From Gellertiella hungarica (GTDB lineage: Bacteria > Pseudomonadota > Alphaproteobacteria > Rhizobiales > Rhizobiaceae), in NCBI RefSeq assembly GCF_014197145.1, contig NZ_JACIEZ010000002.1, positions 682,001 through 746,000 on the forward strand: a stretch of 64,000 nt of DNA, in the 5' to 3' direction. Every line of letters starts with the position of its first letter. Within the stretch, counting starts at the first letter, position 1. Both the position numbers and the translations under genes were made by a program. The notes under the pieces were generated by a model that saw nothing but the letters and a program-made list of their open reading frames with translations, searched no databases and had not been told where the DNA came from. Shown one piece after another: positions 16,687 through 26,622 of the stretch.

Positions 16687-18471
16687 ATGTACAAGGCGCC
16701 GGTGGAAGACATTCTGTTCACGCTGAAGCATGTGGCGGGGCTTGGCCCCGCGCTGGAGGAGGGCGCCCTCGGCGACCTCTCGGAAGATCTGGTGGATGCG
16801 ATCCTCGGCGAGGCGGGGCGTTTCGCCACCGAGGTGGTGGCGCCGCTCGGGCCGCAGGGCGACCGGCAGGGCGCCCGCCACGAAGGCGATGGCGTGGTGA
16901 CGCTTCCCGATGGCTGGGCCGATCTCTATCGGCAATGGATCGAAGGCGGCTGGAACGGGCTCACGGCACCCGAAGCCTATGGCGGGCAGGCGCTGCCGCA
17001 CATGCTGAACGTCGCGGCGCTGGAGATGTGGAACTCCGGCTCCATGGCCTTCGCGCTCGCCCCGACGCTGACGATGGGCGCGGTCGACGCGCTGACCAAG
17101 CACGGCTCCGAGGCGCTGAAGGAAAAGTTCCTGCATCGCATGGTCTCGGGCGAGTGGTCCGGCACGATGAACCTCACCGAGCCCCATGCGGGCTCCGATC
17201 TCGGCGTGCTCAAGGCCCGCGCCGAACGGCGCGAGGATGGCACCTACCGCATCTTCGGCCAGAAGATCTACATCACCTGGGGCGAGCACGACGCCACCGA
17301 GAACATCATCCACCTCGTCCTGGCGCGGCTTCCCGATGCGCCTGCCGGCACGCGCGGCATCTCGCTGTTCCTCGTGCCGAAATTCCTCGTCAACGACGAC
17401 GGCTTGCTCGGCGCGCGCAACGATCTCTTCTGCCATGCCATCGAGCACAAGCTCGGCATTCACGGCTCGCCCACCTGCACCATGATCTATGGCGATGGCC
17501 GTTTCGGCAGCGAAAAGGGAGCGGTCGGCTATCTGGTCGGCGAGGAGAACAAGGGTCTCGCCTGCATGTTCACGATGATGAACAATGCCCGCCTTGCCGT
17601 CGGCGTGCAGGGCGTTGCGATTGCGGAGGCCGCCACGCAGAAGGCAATCCAGTATGCCCGCGAGCGCACCCAGGGCAAGGCGCCCGGTCACTCCGGCGAG
17701 GGCATGAGCCCGATCATCGACCACCCCGACATCCGCCGCACGCTGCTGACGATGAAGGCGCTGACACAGGGCGCGCGCGCCATCTGCTATTCCTGTGCCT
17801 ATGCCACGGACATGGCGCATCACACGGAGGGGGAGACGGGCCGCCACTTTGCCGAGCGCGCGGCGCTGCTCACCCCCATCGCCAAGAGCTTCTCCACGGA
17901 TGTGGGGGTCGATGTCGCCTCCATGGGCATTCAGGTGCATGGCGGCATGGGCTTCATCGAGGAAACGGGCGCTGCCCGCTATCTGCGCGATGCCCGGATC
18001 GCGCCCATCTACGAGGGCACCAACGGCATCCAGGCGATCGACCTCGTCACCCGCAAGCTTCCGCTTTCGGGCGGACAGCATGTGCGCGCCTATCTCGAGG
18101 AACTGCGCGCCGTTGCCGCCGATGTCGCGGCTCGGGACGATGCGGGTTTCGGCCGGACCGCAGCCTGGCTCGAGATCGCGGTGACAGACCTCTCCGAAGC
18201 GACTGCGCATCTGATGGCGGAGCTTGCCGCAGGCCGCATGAGCGAGGCGCTGTCGGGGGCGACGCCCTACCAGCGGCTGTTCGGCCTGACGCTGACGGGC
18301 ATCTTCCTGGCAAAGGCCGCGCTTGCCGACCCCGGTGACGGCGGCCGGGAAGACCGCGTGGCGCTGGCCCGTTTCGCCGCCGAGAACCTGCTGGCGGAAA
18401 CCGCAGCCCTGAAGGTGCAGGTGATATCCGGGGCGGACAGCCTCGCCGCCGCCGGCCGCCTGCTGGCCTGA
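16687..18471 (+). CDS. Acyl-CoA dehydrogenase (long form)
   Basis: 594 residues. FAD-dependent alpha,beta-dehydrogenation of an acyl-CoA. Short N-terminal MYKAPVEDILFTLKHV extension typical of the about 590-residue class, FAD/substrate motif MNLTEPHAGSDLG (about 162), QVHGGMGFIEETGAARYLRDARI (about 415), and the catalytic base Glu in IYEGTNGIQAIDL (about 443), followed by the extra C-terminal domain of this class. Chain-length specificity cannot be read. ATG 16687 has a GGGAG site. Co-transcribed with the enoyl-CoA hydratase, 12 bases downstream. Confidence 0.94.
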   Translation: MYKAPVEDILFTLKHVAGLGPALEEGALGDLSEDLVDAILGEAGRFATEVVAPLGPQGDRQGARHEGDGVVTLPDGWADLYRQWIEGGWNGLTAPEAYGGQALPHMLNVAALEMWNSGSMAFALAPTLTMGAVDALTKHGSEALKEKFLHRMVSGEWSGTMNLTEPHAGSDLGVLKARAERREDGTYRIFGQKIYITWGEHDATENIIHLVLARLPDAPAGTRGISLFLVPKFLVNDDGLLGARNDLFCHAIEHKLGIHGSPTCTMIYGDGRFGSEKGAVGYLVGEENKGLACMFTMMNNARLAVGVQGVAIAEAATQKAIQYARERTQGKAPGHSGEGMSPIIDHPDIRRTLLTMKALTQGARAICYSCAYATDMAHHTEGETGRHFAERAALLTPIAKSFSTDVGVDVASMGIQVHGGMGFIEETGAARYLRDARIAPIYEGTNGIQAIDLVTRKLPLSGGQHVRAYLEELRAVAADVAARDDAGFGRTAAWLEIAVTDLSEATAHLMAELAAGRMSEALSGATPYQRLFGLTLTGIFLAKAALADPGDGGREDRVALARFAAENLLAETAALKVQVISGADSLAAAGRLLA

Positions 18472-18483
18472 AGGGAGACCGTG

Positions 18484-19245
18484 ATGAGCGACACCCATAT
18501 CCTGATCGAGCGCCCCGCCGAACGGCCGGGCGTTCTTGTCCTGCGCTTCAACCGCCCCGACAAGAAGAATGCCATCACCCGGGGCATGTACCAGACGCTG
18601 ACCGATGCGATCCGCGCCGCCAACGGCGATCCCGACATTCGGGCCATCGCCTTCCTGGGCTCGCCCGGGGCCTTTTCGGCGGGCAACGACATGGCGGATT
18701 TCATGGCCTTTGCCATGGGCGGAAGCCTTGGCCGGGAGGTTCTCGATTTTCTCGATGCGCTCTCGAATGCCGAAAAGCCGCTGGTCTCCGGCGTGGACGG
18801 GCTTGCCATCGGCATCGGCACGACGATCCACCTGCATTGCGACATGACCTTTGCGACACCGCGCTCGCTGTTCCGCACGCCCTTCGTGGATCTGGCGCTG
18901 GTGCCGGAGGCGGCATCGAGCCTGCTCGGGCCGCTCGTGATGGGCCATCAGCGGGCTTTCGCCATGTTTGCCGCGGGCGAGGGCTTTTCCGCCGAGGATG
19001 CCCGCGATGCCGGGCTCATCTGGCAGGTGGTGCCGGAGGAGGAGCTCGAGGAGAAGGTGCTGGCCGCCGCCGCCGGGCTCGCCGCCAAGCCGCCGCAGGC
19101 GCTCAGGATCGCCCGCGACCTGATCCGCAAGGGCCGGCCGGATGTCGCCGGGCGCATCGCGGAAGAGGCGGCGCATTTCTCCGCCCAGCTGAAAAGCGCC
19201 GAGGCCATGGCCGCCTTCCAGAAGTTCATGGCACGCAAGGGATAA
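18484..19245 (+). CDS. Enoyl-CoA hydratase/isomerase family protein
   Basis: 253 residues. Crotonase fold: RFNRPDKKNAIT (about 22), oxyanion-hole strand AFSAGNDMADF (about 66), and GLAIGIGTTIHLHCD (about 105). The Glu pair of true hydratases is not obvious: the second site reads VPEAASSLLG, with one Glu, as in isomerases and hydrolases, so the exact reaction is open. AAGGGAG lies 5 bases before ATG 18484; GTG at 18481 is the alternative. Second step of the same beta-oxidation-type operon. Confidence 0.9.
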   Translation: MSDTHILIERPAERPGVLVLRFNRPDKKNAITRGMYQTLTDAIRAANGDPDIRAIAFLGSPGAFSAGNDMADFMAFAMGGSLGREVLDFLDALSNAEKPLVSGVDGLAIGIGTTIHLHCDMTFATPRSLFRTPFVDLALVPEAASSLLGPLVMGHQRAFAMFAAGEGFSAEDARDAGLIWQVVPEEELEEKVLAAAAGLAAKPPQALRIARDLIRKGRPDVAGRIAEEAAHFSAQLKSAEAMAAFQKFMARKG

Positions 19246-19311
19246 TTTTCGAACTTGCGCATGTTTTGACATGTGGTAGCCTCCCCGGTGCGAGAGCCGG
19301 GGAGGGGAAGC

Positions 19312-19701
19312 ATGTACCAGACGGCTGCCATCAGCTTTTCATCGCCGCTGTTCATGGTCATGCTGGCGGTGGCCCTCTATCTCATGGGCTACGGCTTGCG
19401 GCTGCTCATCCTGCCCCGCGAGGGCGTGCTGCGTTTCGGCGCCGACATGGAGGAGGGCAAGGACCTGCCCTATGCCCGCACCACCGGCAGCCGCTCCATC
19501 GCCCTTGCCATCATCATGATCGGCATGCTCGCGCTGGGCGACCGGCCGGCCCTTGTCATCGTGGCGCTTTCGGCGGCGCTGGTGAGTTTTCTCGATGTCT
19601 GGGTCATCCTGCGCGGGACCGCCCGGCCGGATGTGGTGATCCACCTGGGCCAGGGCATCATCCTGCTGGTGCTGGCCGGAGTCATGGCGCTCAATCTCTG
19701 A
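19312..19701 (+). CDS. Small four-helix membrane protein (DUF4267-like?)
   Basis: 129 residues with four hydrophobic stretches at about 13-30, 60-78, 80-97 and 108-126 and few charged loops. Size and layout recall DUF4267 proteins, but I cannot assign it firmly. Ribosome site GGAGGGGAAG directly ahead of ATG 19312. It follows the hydratase by 66 bases on the same strand. Confidence 0.65.
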   Translation: MYQTAAISFSSPLFMVMLAVALYLMGYGLRLLILPREGVLRFGADMEEGKDLPYARTTGSRSIALAIIMIGMLALGDRPALVIVALSAALVSFLDVWVILRGTARPDVVIHLGQGIILLVLAGVMALNL

Positions 19702-19718
19702 GCGCCGCTCGCGGCGGT

Positions 19719-19904
19719 TCAGCGGGCGTTGCGGCCTTCCAGCGCCTTGATGGCGATCTGGGCGCCGGCGGCGGCCTCCACCTGGCTGCGGAACGGGCCC
19801 TGCAGCGGCTGCGTCACACCCCGCCAGGTCATGGCGAACCACCAGCTGCCATCCGGCTTCTTCAACACGTTGACGGTGGCGAGGGGCTTCTTGTCCTGAT
19901 CCAT
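19719..19904 (-). CDS. Small hypothetical protein, 61 residues
   Basis: Compact, soluble: MDQDKKPLATVNVLKKPDGSWWFAM, then TWRGVTQPLQGPFRSQVEAAAGAQIAIKALEGRNAR. A beta-hairpin with Trp residues followed by an amphipathic helix is likely. A longer in-frame start exists but its extra 45 residues are Arg/Cys-rich and not protein-like. Function unknown. Confidence 0.55.
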   Translation of the reverse strand: MDQDKKPLATVNVLKKPDGSWWFAMTWRGVTQPLQGPFRSQVEAAAGAQIAIKALEGRNAR

Positions 19905-20087
19905 GGCAACTTCCAGTCGGTTCCTGAAAAGGGCGTCGCGGCAACGGTCGTCCGGCGCGCATCCCCGTGCCGATGCCCTTAGCCGGTTTTGCGCCGCCAT
20001 GCAAAAGCTAAGCCGCGGCAACGCCCGGGGTCTCTTCAATCCATTATATCCTAATTAACTAAATAATATGATTATACGTGCATCGAG

Positions 20088-20206
20088 GCGCAGGACATAC
20101 GCGGAAGAGTGGCATGAACGGCCACGCGGCAGGACGAGGGGGCGAAGCCCGCGCCTGCGAGGGCGAGTGGACCCAACCCTGCCTGCAACGATCGAGAGAA
20201 CCGGTC
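20088..20206 (+). promoter_or_regulatory. Conserved leader of the first chemoreceptor gene
   Basis: This stretch shares two blocks with the leader at 22643-22762: GCGCAGGA-ATACGCGGAAGAGTGGC near its start and ACGATCGAGAGAACCGGTC just before the start codon. The first block contains a hairpin GTGGC-ATGAACG-GCCAC at 20109-20125, present in both copies. AT-rich DNA precedes it (20040-20080) and may hold the promoter. Confidence 0.55.
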
Positions 20207-22291
20207 ATGCTGTCAAGAATGAACCTGATGATGCGCATCCTGGCCGTGGCGACGACCACCGTCGTCGCCTCCTTCAGCGGCTTCTATCTGTATATCGAGA
20301 AGGTGCAGCGGATATCGCTGACGGAAACCATCGAGCACGACATGGGTGCGGCCGGCAAAGCGGGCGCGCAATCCATCACCAACTGGCTGACCGGCCGCGT
20401 GCTGCTCACGCAGATGATGGCAGAGGAATTGCAGAAGGCGGCGGATCCGCCGGAGATCATGAAGATCCTGCAGAACGACCTCCTCTCCAGACAGTTCATC
20501 GGCACCTATATCGGCGACGTCGCCGGCAAGATGACGCAGTGGCCGGACATTCCGCTGCCGTCGGACTACGATCCGCGTCAGCGCCCCTGGTACAAGGACG
20601 CGGTTGCCGCGGACGGAACCGTCCTGACCGAGCCCTATGTGGATGCCTCGATCAACGAACTCCTGATCACCGCAGCGGTGCCGCTGAAGCGCGACGGCAA
20701 GCTGATCGGCGTTGCGGGAACGGATTTCTCGCTGAAGTCGCTCGTCGACATGGTGCAGGGCTACAATCTCGACGGCAACGGCTTTGCCTTTCTGGTGAAC
20801 CGGGACGGCCAGCTGCTCGTCTATCCCGACAGCAAGCTTGTGACGAAGGAGCTGAAGGATGCTTTCCCGGCCGATACGCCGGCGATCTCGGACCAACTCA
20901 CCTCCACCACCTATGGCGGCAAGGAGGTTCTGGTCGGCTTCGTGCCGGTCAAGGGTCTGCCGTCGGTCGAGTGGTATCTGGGCTTCGCGGTCGACAAGGC
21001 GGTGGTCTACGGCCCGCTCGATGCGCTGCGCAATGCCGCCTTCACCGCCACGGTCATCGCCATGCTGCTGATGATCGCGCTGATGTCGGCCCTGCTGTCC
21101 CGCCTCGTCGTGCGCCCTGTTCGGCAGATGACGGCGGCCATGGATGCGCTGGCCTCCGGTGACACCACCATTGACATTCCGGCCGGGGATCGCAGCGACG
21201 AGATCGGCCACATGGCTGCCGCCGTCGTGGTGTTCCGCGACAACGAGAACGAGCGGCGGGAGCTGCAGGCCGAGACCGAGCGGCAGCGCAGCATAGCCGA
21301 GCAGGAACGGCGCGCGCGGGAGGCGGAAAAGGCGCGCCGGGCGGAAGAGACGGAACGCGCCGTCGATCTCCTGGCCGAGGCGCTGGAGCACCTGGCGCGC
21401 GGCGACATGACCTTCCAGATCCGCGAGGCATTCCCCGCCGAGCTCGACCGGCTGCGCGAGGACTTCAACAATTCGGTGGTCCGCCTGCATCAGGCGCTGC
21501 TGACCGTCGGCAGTGCGGCACAGGCGATCAATTCCGGTTCGAGCGAAATCCGCAACTCCGCCGATGGCCTTGCGCGCCGCACGGAGCAGCAGGCGGCCTC
21601 CGTCGAGGAGACCGCTGCCGCGCTCGAGGAAATCACCGTTACCGTCCGGGAAAGCGCCTATCGCGCCGAGGAGATGGGCGCGCTCGTTGCCCGCACCCGC
21701 CAGGGTGCGGAACGCTCCGGCGAGGTGGTCGAACGGGCGGTTTCGGCCATGCGCGGGATCGAAAGGAGCTCCGGCGAGATCTCCAGCATCATCGGCGTCA
21801 TCGACGAGATTGCCTTCCAGACGAACCTGCTGGCGCTCAATGCCGGCGTGGAAGCGGCGCGTGCAGGCGTGGCCGGCAAGGGTTTCGCGGTCGTGGCGCA
21901 GGAGGTTCGGGAGCTCGCCCAGCGATCCGCCATCGCGGCGAAGGAAATCAAGACGCTGATCCACGCTTCCGGCGGTCAGGTTCAGGCGGGCGTCACGCTG
22001 GTGGACGAGACCGGGGCCGCGCTGAGGACCATCGTGCGGGAGGTGCAGGAAATCAACAGCCATGTGGCCGCGATCGTTCATGCGGCGCGCGAACAGAGCC
22101 AGGGCCTGCAGGAGGTGAACCTTGCCATGAACCAGATGGATCAGGGCACCCAGCAGAATGCCGCCATGGTCGAGGAGCAGACCGCCGCAAGCCACCGGCT
22201 GGCGGAGGAAGCCGCCGAGCTCCACGCGCTGCTTACCCAGTTCAAGCTCCATTCCCTGTCCGGCGAGGCGCGGGAGGACCGGGCAGCCTGA
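20207..22291 (+). CDS. Methyl-accepting chemotaxis protein, Cache type (copy 1)
   Basis: 694 residues. TM1 about 9-28; periplasmic double-Cache sensor about 35-280 with the RPWYKDAVA...[20 protein letters not shown] signature (about 127-160); TM2 about 285-308; HAMP about 309-361; a coiled linker with many Arg/Glu ([17 protein letters not shown]); a second HAMP-like stretch about 385-435; methyl-accepting signalling domain to the end with the tip [21 protein letters not shown]. No C-terminal CheR-tethering pentapeptide. Start at 20207 from the match to copy 2. Tandem paralogue of the gene at 22763; both are about the same length and close in sequence throughout. Confidence 0.95.
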   Translation: MLSRMNLMMRILAVATTTVVASFSGFYLYIEKVQRISLTETIEHDMGAAGKAGAQSITNWLTGRVLLTQMMAEELQKAADPPEIMKILQNDLLSRQFIGTYIGDVAGKMTQWPDIPLPSDYDPRQRPWYKDAVAADGTVLTEPYVDASINELLITAAVPLKRDGKLIGVAGTDFSLKSLVDMVQGYNLDGNGFAFLVNRDGQLLVYPDSKLVTKELKDAFPADTPAISDQLTSTTYGGKEVLVGFVPVKGLPSVEWYLGFAVDKAVVYGPLDALRNAAFTATVIAMLLMIALMSALLSRLVVRPVRQMTAAMDALASGDTTIDIPAGDRSDEIGHMAAAVVVFRDNENERRELQAETERQRSIAEQERRAREAEKARRAEETERAVDLLAEALEHLARGDMTFQIREAFPAELDRLREDFNNSVVRLHQALLTVGSAAQAINSGSSEIRNSADGLARRTEQQAASVEETAAALEEITVTVRESAYRAEEMGALVARTRQGAERSGEVVERAVSAMRGIERSSGEISSIIGVIDEIAFQTNLLALNAGVEAARAGVAGKGFAVVAQEVRELAQRSAIAAKEIKTLIHASGGQVQAGVTLVDETGAALRTIVREVQEINSHVAAIVHAAREQSQGLQEVNLAMNQMDQGTQQNAAMVEEQTAASHRLAEEAAELHALLTQFKLHSLSGEAREDRAA

Positions 22292-22312
22292 TCATTAATG
22301 CAGGCACCGGCG

Positions 22313-22342
22313 GGGAGGGGACCGGAAAGGCCCCTCCCTTTC
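22313..22342 (+). terminator. Terminator after chemoreceptor 1
   Basis: Stem GGGAGGGG / CCCCTCCC with a 10-base spacer, followed by a short T run (TTTCG), 22 bases past the stop codon. Confidence 0.65.
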
Positions 22343-22642
22343 GTGCGTCCTGCCCTTCGCCGGGCGCTCCATCCACAAGACCAGGGGAAACCGCCGCGGG
22401 TTGTGCCAAAACCTGACGATCGTCAGAATTCCATTCGGATACAACGATTTACCGCCCACGGAAATTGACGGGTGTGTGTTGAGAAATACAACCAGGGGTA
22501 AAATACCCCTCCGCGAAGATCGCGCGTCTAGCAGCTCGGGCCGCGCGGCGGAATACCCGAGAACGCAGGGTGTTTCGCCTCATCGTCCAATTTTGGTTTA
22601 TTTTATAATTAACGATTGACCGTAATAATACCGTCATCTGTG

Positions 22643-22762
22643 GCGCAGGAAATACGCGGAAGAGTGGCATGACCGGCCACGCTGCTGCCAGGCCGGGTCT
22701 GGGCTTGGCATGCGATGGCGACCTGATCGAGTCCCTGCCCGGAACGATCGAGAGAACCGGTC
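22643..22762 (+). promoter_or_regulatory. Conserved leader of the second chemoreceptor gene
   Basis: Counterpart of 20088-20206; the GTGGC-ATGACCG-GCCAC hairpin is at 22664-22680 and the pre-start block ends at the ATG. The 300 bases before it (22343-22642) hold no gene I can support; they turn AT-rich from about 22590, a likely promoter zone. Confidence 0.55.
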
Positions 22763-24847
22763 ATGCTATCAAAAATGAACCTGATGATGCGCATTCTTGC
22801 CGTGGCGACGATCACGGTGATTGCCTCCTTCAGCGGCTTTTCCTTCTATATCGAAAGCGTCCAGCGCACCTCGCTGACGGAAACCATCGAGAACAACATG
22901 CGTGCGGCCGGCAAGTCCGGATCGCAGTCCATCGCCAACTGGCTGACGGGGCGCATCCTTCTGACCGAAATGGCCGGCGAGGGGCTGGTCAAGGCGGCCG
23001 ATCCCGCCGGCGAAATGGCGGTCCTGCAGAACGACTTCCTCGCCAGGCAGTTTCTCGCCACCTATTTCGGCGACGCCAACGGCAAGATGCAGATCTGGCC
23101 TGCCTCCGAACTGCCTGCCGATTACGATCCGCGCGTGCGCCCCTGGTACAAGGACGCCGTCGCCGCCGGCAAGACGGTGCTGACGGAGCCTTACGTGGAT
23201 GCCAGCTCCGGAGAGCTGATCATCACGGCGGCGCTTCCCGTCCAGCGCAACGGCCAGCTCGCCGGCGTTGCCGGCAGCGATTTCTCGCTGAAGACGCTGG
23301 TCGACATGGTGCAGGGCTACAATCTCGAGGGCAACGGCTTTGCCTTCCTTGTCAACAAGGATGGCCAGCTGCTCGTCTATCCCGATGCCAAGCTGGTGAC
23401 GAAGGGGCTGGCCGAGGCCTTCCCCGAGCAGACGCCCGTCATCGGCGATACCTTCACGTCCACCACCTATGGCGGCAAGGACATGCTGGTCGGCTTCGTG
23501 CCGGTCGCGGGCCTTCCCTCGGTGGAGTGGTATCTCGGCTTTGCCGTGGACAAGGCGGAAATCTATGCCCCGCTCAATTCGCTGCGCAATGCGGCGCTGA
23601 CGGCCACCGTCATCGCCGTGCTGCTGATGATCGCCATGATGGCCGTGCTGCTGTCGCGCCTCGTGGTGCGCCCGGTCCGTGACATGACCGCCGCCATGGA
23701 CAAGCTTGCCGCCGGCGATACCTCCATCGAAATCCCCGCGCAGGACCGCACCGACGAAATCGGCAAGATGGCCGCCGCCGTCGTCGTCTTCCGCGACAAT
23801 GCCAACGAGCGCATGCGCCTTCAGGCCGAGACCGAAAGCCAGCGCAGCATGACCGAGCAGGAACGCCGCGCCCGGGAGGCAGAAGCCGCCCGCAAGGCCG
23901 AGGAAACCGGCCGGGCCGTGCATCTGCTCGCCGAAGGGCTGGAACATCTCGCCCAGGGCGACATCACCTGTCAGATCCGCGAGGCCTTCCCGCCGGAACT
24001 CGACCGCCTGCGCAACGACTTCAACAACTCCGTCTCGCGCCTGCACCAGGCCCTGCTCACCGTCGGTCACACCGCGGAGGCGATCAATTCGGGGTCCAGC
24101 GAGATCCGCAACTCCGCCGACGGCCTTGCCCGGCGGACGGAACAGCAGGCCGCTTCCGTGGAGGAAACGGCTGCCGCGCTCGAGGAAATCACCGCCACCG
24201 TCAAGGACAGCGCCTATCGCGCCGAGGAGATGGGGGCCCTCGTTGCCCGCACCCGCACCGCCGCCGAGCGGTCCGGCGAGGTGGTGGAACGGGCGGTTTC
24301 GGCCATGCGGGGCATCGAGAAGAGCTCCGGCGAAATCTCCAACATCATCGGCGTCATCGACGAGATCGCCTTCCAGACGAACCTTCTGGCGCTGAACGCC
24401 GGGGTGGAAGCCGCGCGCGCCGGTGAAGCCGGCAAGGGTTTCGCCGTCGTGGCACAGGAAGTCCGCGAACTCGCCCAGCGCTCCGCCAGCGCGGCCAAGG
24501 AGATCAAGTCCCTGATCCACGCCTCCGGCGAGCAGGTTCAGGCGGGCGTCACCCTGGTCGACGAAACGGGTGCGGCTCTGCGCGCCATCGTCCGCGAGGT
24601 GCAGGAGATCAACAGCCACGTCGCGGCCATCGTCCAGGCCGCCCGCGAACAGAGCCAGGGCCTCCAGGAGGTCAATGTCGCCGTCAACCAGATGGACCAG
24701 GGCACTCAGCAGAACGCCGCCATGGTGGAGGAGCAGACGGCCGCCAGCCACAAGCTGGCCGAGGAAGCCGCCGAACTCCACGCCCTGCTCACCCAGTTCA
24801 AGCTCAACACCGCCCGCCAGCATCAGGACGGCCGCTACGCGGCCTGA
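22763..24847 (+). CDS. Methyl-accepting chemotaxis protein, Cache type (copy 2)
   Basis: 694 residues with the same layout as copy 1: TM1 about 9-28, Cache sensor about 35-280 ([19 protein letters not shown]), TM2 about 285-308, HAMP, second HAMP-like segment, signalling domain with [21 protein letters not shown]. Differences from copy 1 concentrate in the first part of the Cache domain and in the last 20 residues, suggesting shared signalling with separated ligand range (inference). The identical length and the shared leader indicate a tandem duplication. Confidence 0.95.
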   Translation: MLSKMNLMMRILAVATITVIASFSGFSFYIESVQRTSLTETIENNMRAAGKSGSQSIANWLTGRILLTEMAGEGLVKAADPAGEMAVLQNDFLARQFLATYFGDANGKMQIWPASELPADYDPRVRPWYKDAVAAGKTVLTEPYVDASSGELIITAALPVQRNGQLAGVAGSDFSLKTLVDMVQGYNLEGNGFAFLVNKDGQLLVYPDAKLVTKGLAEAFPEQTPVIGDTFTSTTYGGKDMLVGFVPVAGLPSVEWYLGFAVDKAEIYAPLNSLRNAALTATVIAVLLMIAMMAVLLSRLVVRPVRDMTAAMDKLAAGDTSIEIPAQDRTDEIGKMAAAVVVFRDNANERMRLQAETESQRSMTEQERRAREAEAARKAEETGRAVHLLAEGLEHLAQGDITCQIREAFPPELDRLRNDFNNSVSRLHQALLTVGHTAEAINSGSSEIRNSADGLARRTEQQAASVEETAAALEEITATVKDSAYRAEEMGALVARTRTAAERSGEVVERAVSAMRGIEKSSGEISNIIGVIDEIAFQTNLLALNAGVEAARAGEAGKGFAVVAQEVRELAQRSASAAKEIKSLIHASGEQVQAGVTLVDETGAALRAIVREVQEINSHVAAIVQAAREQSQGLQEVNVAVNQMDQGTQQNAAMVEEQTAASHKLAEEAAELHALLTQFKLNTARQHQDGRYAA

Positions 24848-24871
24848 TGGCGGACGGCATCACCCGGGAGA

Positions 24872-24899
24872 GGGGCGCGACAGCGCCCCTTTTCTTTTG
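24872..24899 (+). terminator. Intrinsic terminator after chemoreceptor 2
   Basis: Stem GGGGCGC / GCGCCCC with loop GACA, followed directly by TTTTCTTTT. Classical rho-independent form. Confidence 0.85.
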
Positions 24900-24940
24900 G
24901 CAGGATGGCTGCGTTTTTGCCCTGTGGCGGCGCGGGGGGG

Positions 24941-25321
24941 GCGAGTTTGCCGAGGTGCACCCCCCTCTGCCTCGCATGGCGTTGAGTTTGCCGATGTGCA
25001 CCCCCCTCTGTCCCTGCACGGCGTCGAATTTGCCGGACTGCACCCCCCTCTGCCCTGCCGGGCATCTCCCCCTCAAGGGGGGAGATCGGGATGGGAATTC
25101 TTGGGGAAGTCCCTCGCAAACGTCTCTGCAAATGAGACGCTTGTTATTTGGGGAAACCAAAAGACCACGGTCAATCTCCCCCCTTGAGGGGGAGATGTCC
25201 CGGCAGGGACAGAGGGGGGTGCGCATTGACACACTCAACCTCACGCAGGCAAAGCGGGGTGCACCTCGGCACACTCAACACAATGCGAGGCAAAGCAGGG
25301 CGCACATCGGCACACTCTACC
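24941..25321. repeat. Composite palindromic repeat, copy A
   Basis: Core 25041-25221: left arm CACCCCCCTCTG-CCTGCCGGGCATCTCCCCCTCAAGGGG and a right arm that is its near-perfect complement, about 47 bp each, around an 80-base middle. On the left, the CACCCCCC unit recurs at 24958, 24999 and 25041; on the right its complement recurs ending at 25221, 25261 and 25302, so about 41-bp units are mirrored on both sides. The middle has an inner hairpin CGTCTC-TGCAAAT-GAGACG (25121-25139). Non-coding. Copies B and C lie near 48.4 and 53.4 kb. Confidence 0.85.
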
Positions 25322-25368
25322 CCCTGCGGCCCAGCCAGTGCTGCACCGCGCCCCTTCCCAGCCCGCAA

Positions 25369-26622
25369 TTACCCCTTCACGAGCACGGCGACGGCTTCCA
25401 CATGCGGGGTCCAGAGGAACTGGTCGATGGGGGTGACGGAGGCGATGCGGTAGCCGGCGGCGGTGAGGATCGAGAGGTCGCGGGCGAGGGTCAGCGGATT
25501 GCAGCTGACGGCGACGATGGTTTTCACGCCGCTTTTCGGGATTTCCTTCACCTGTGCCTCGGCGCCGGCGCGGGGCGGGTCGAAGACGATGGCGTCGAAG
25601 ACCTTGAGTTCGCTTGCCATCAGCGGCCGGCGGAAGAGGTCGCGGCGTTCCACGGTCACGGGCTTGAGGCCCTGGGTGGTGCGGGCGGCCTGATCGAGCG
25701 CCGCGATGGCGGCGGCGTCGCCCTCCACGGCATGAACCCGCGCCTTGCGGGCCAGCCGCAGCGCGAAGGTGCCGGAGCCCGCGAAGAGATCGGCCACGCG
25801 CTTCGCCTTGCCGATGGCATCGAGCACGATCGCGGCCATGACCTCTTCCGCCTGGCGCGTCGCCTGGGTGAAGCCGCCGGGCGGCGGGGCGACGGAGGCG
25901 CCGCCGAAATCGAGCACCGGGCGCGCCGGTTCCACGAGGATTTCTCCGTTCAGCGACACGCGGGCGATGCCCCGCTCCGCAAGAACCGCTTCGATGGCCG
26001 CGCGGCGCTGGCGCTCGTCCGGCTTCTTCACCCCGTCGGCGGCAATGTCGAGGCCGCTCATCGTTTCGGTCACGGTCAGCTTGAAGGGATCGGCATTGGG
26101 GCTGAGCGCCCGGCCGATGCGGCGCAGGACATCCAGCCGTCCGGCGATGGCCGGCACCGCAACGGGACATTCGGCGAGATCGACGATGTGATGGCTTTCC
26201 GCCTGGTTGAAGCCAAGGAGCAGCGCCTTTTCCGTCCGCCGCGCGGCAAAGACCACGCGCCGGCGCTCGCCCGGATGGGCCGCGACGAGCGGGCCCACAT
26301 CGGGGGTAAGGCCCCTGGCCTTCAGCGCATCCACCACCAGCTGCCGCTTCCAGGCGCGGTAGGGCTCGTCAGCCATGTGCTGAAGCGAACAGCCGCCGCA
26401 GGCACCGTTGACGCCATCGGGACCGAAATGCCGGCAGGGCGCGTCGCGCCGGTCGGGCGAGGCCTCGGCGACGGACATCACCGTGCCGCGGTTTTTCACC
26501 CGGGCAATCGCCACCCGGTCGCCGGGTACGGTGAAGGGCACGTAGACGGGACCCGCCTCGGTGTAAGCGATGCCGTCGCCCTCGGCGCCGAGCTTGTCGA
26601 TGGTTACGGTTTCGGTGCTCAT
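25369..26622 (-). CDS. Class I SAM-dependent RNA methyltransferase (TrmA/RlmD family)
   Basis: 417 residues. N-terminal TRAM domain (VTIDKLGAEGDGIAYTEAGPVYVPFTVPGD, about 5-60), iron-sulfur cysteines CRHFG...CGGCSLQ (about 77-90) plus AECPV (about 150), SAM site VADLFAGSGTFALRLARKA (about 270), DPPRAG (about 345) and the catalytic Cys in VSCNPLTLARDL (about 369). It should make m5U in a tRNA or 23S rRNA site; which one cannot be told. Start overlaps the tlyA stop by 4 bases (ATGA). The palindromic repeat copy A follows its 3' end. Confidence 0.92.
   Translation of the reverse strand: MSTETVTIDKLGAEGDGIAYTEAGPVYVPFTVPGDRVAIARVKNRGTVMSVAEASPDRRDAPCRHFGPDGVNGACGGCSLQHMADEPYRAWKRQLVVDALKARGLTPDVGPLVAAHPGERRRVVFAARRTEKALLLGFNQAESHHIVDLAECPVAVPAIAGRLDVLRRIGRALSPNADPFKLTVTETMSGLDIAADGVKKPDERQRRAAIEAVLAERGIARVSLNGEILVEPARPVLDFGGASVAPPPGGFTQATRQAEEVMAAIVLDAIGKAKRVADLFAGSGTFALRLARKARVHAVEGDAAAIAALDQAARTTQGLKPVTVERRDLFRRPLMASELKVFDAIVFDPPRAGAEAQVKEIPKSGVKTIVAVSCNPLTLARDLSILTAAGYRIASVTPIDQFLWTPHVEAVAVLVKG

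Noticed and set aside
16669-19272. 867-codon open frame on the minus strand opposite the acyl-CoA dehydrogenase and hydratase genes
   Set aside because: Mirror of high-GC coding DNA; composition rich in Gly, Arg and His with no family motif, while the plus strand encodes two clear enzymes.
24941-25321. Repeated CACCCCCC units considered as a CRISPR array
   Set aside because: Unit period is 41 bp with conserved 'spacer' sequence and mirrored orientation; no cas genes. It is a palindromic repeat element.
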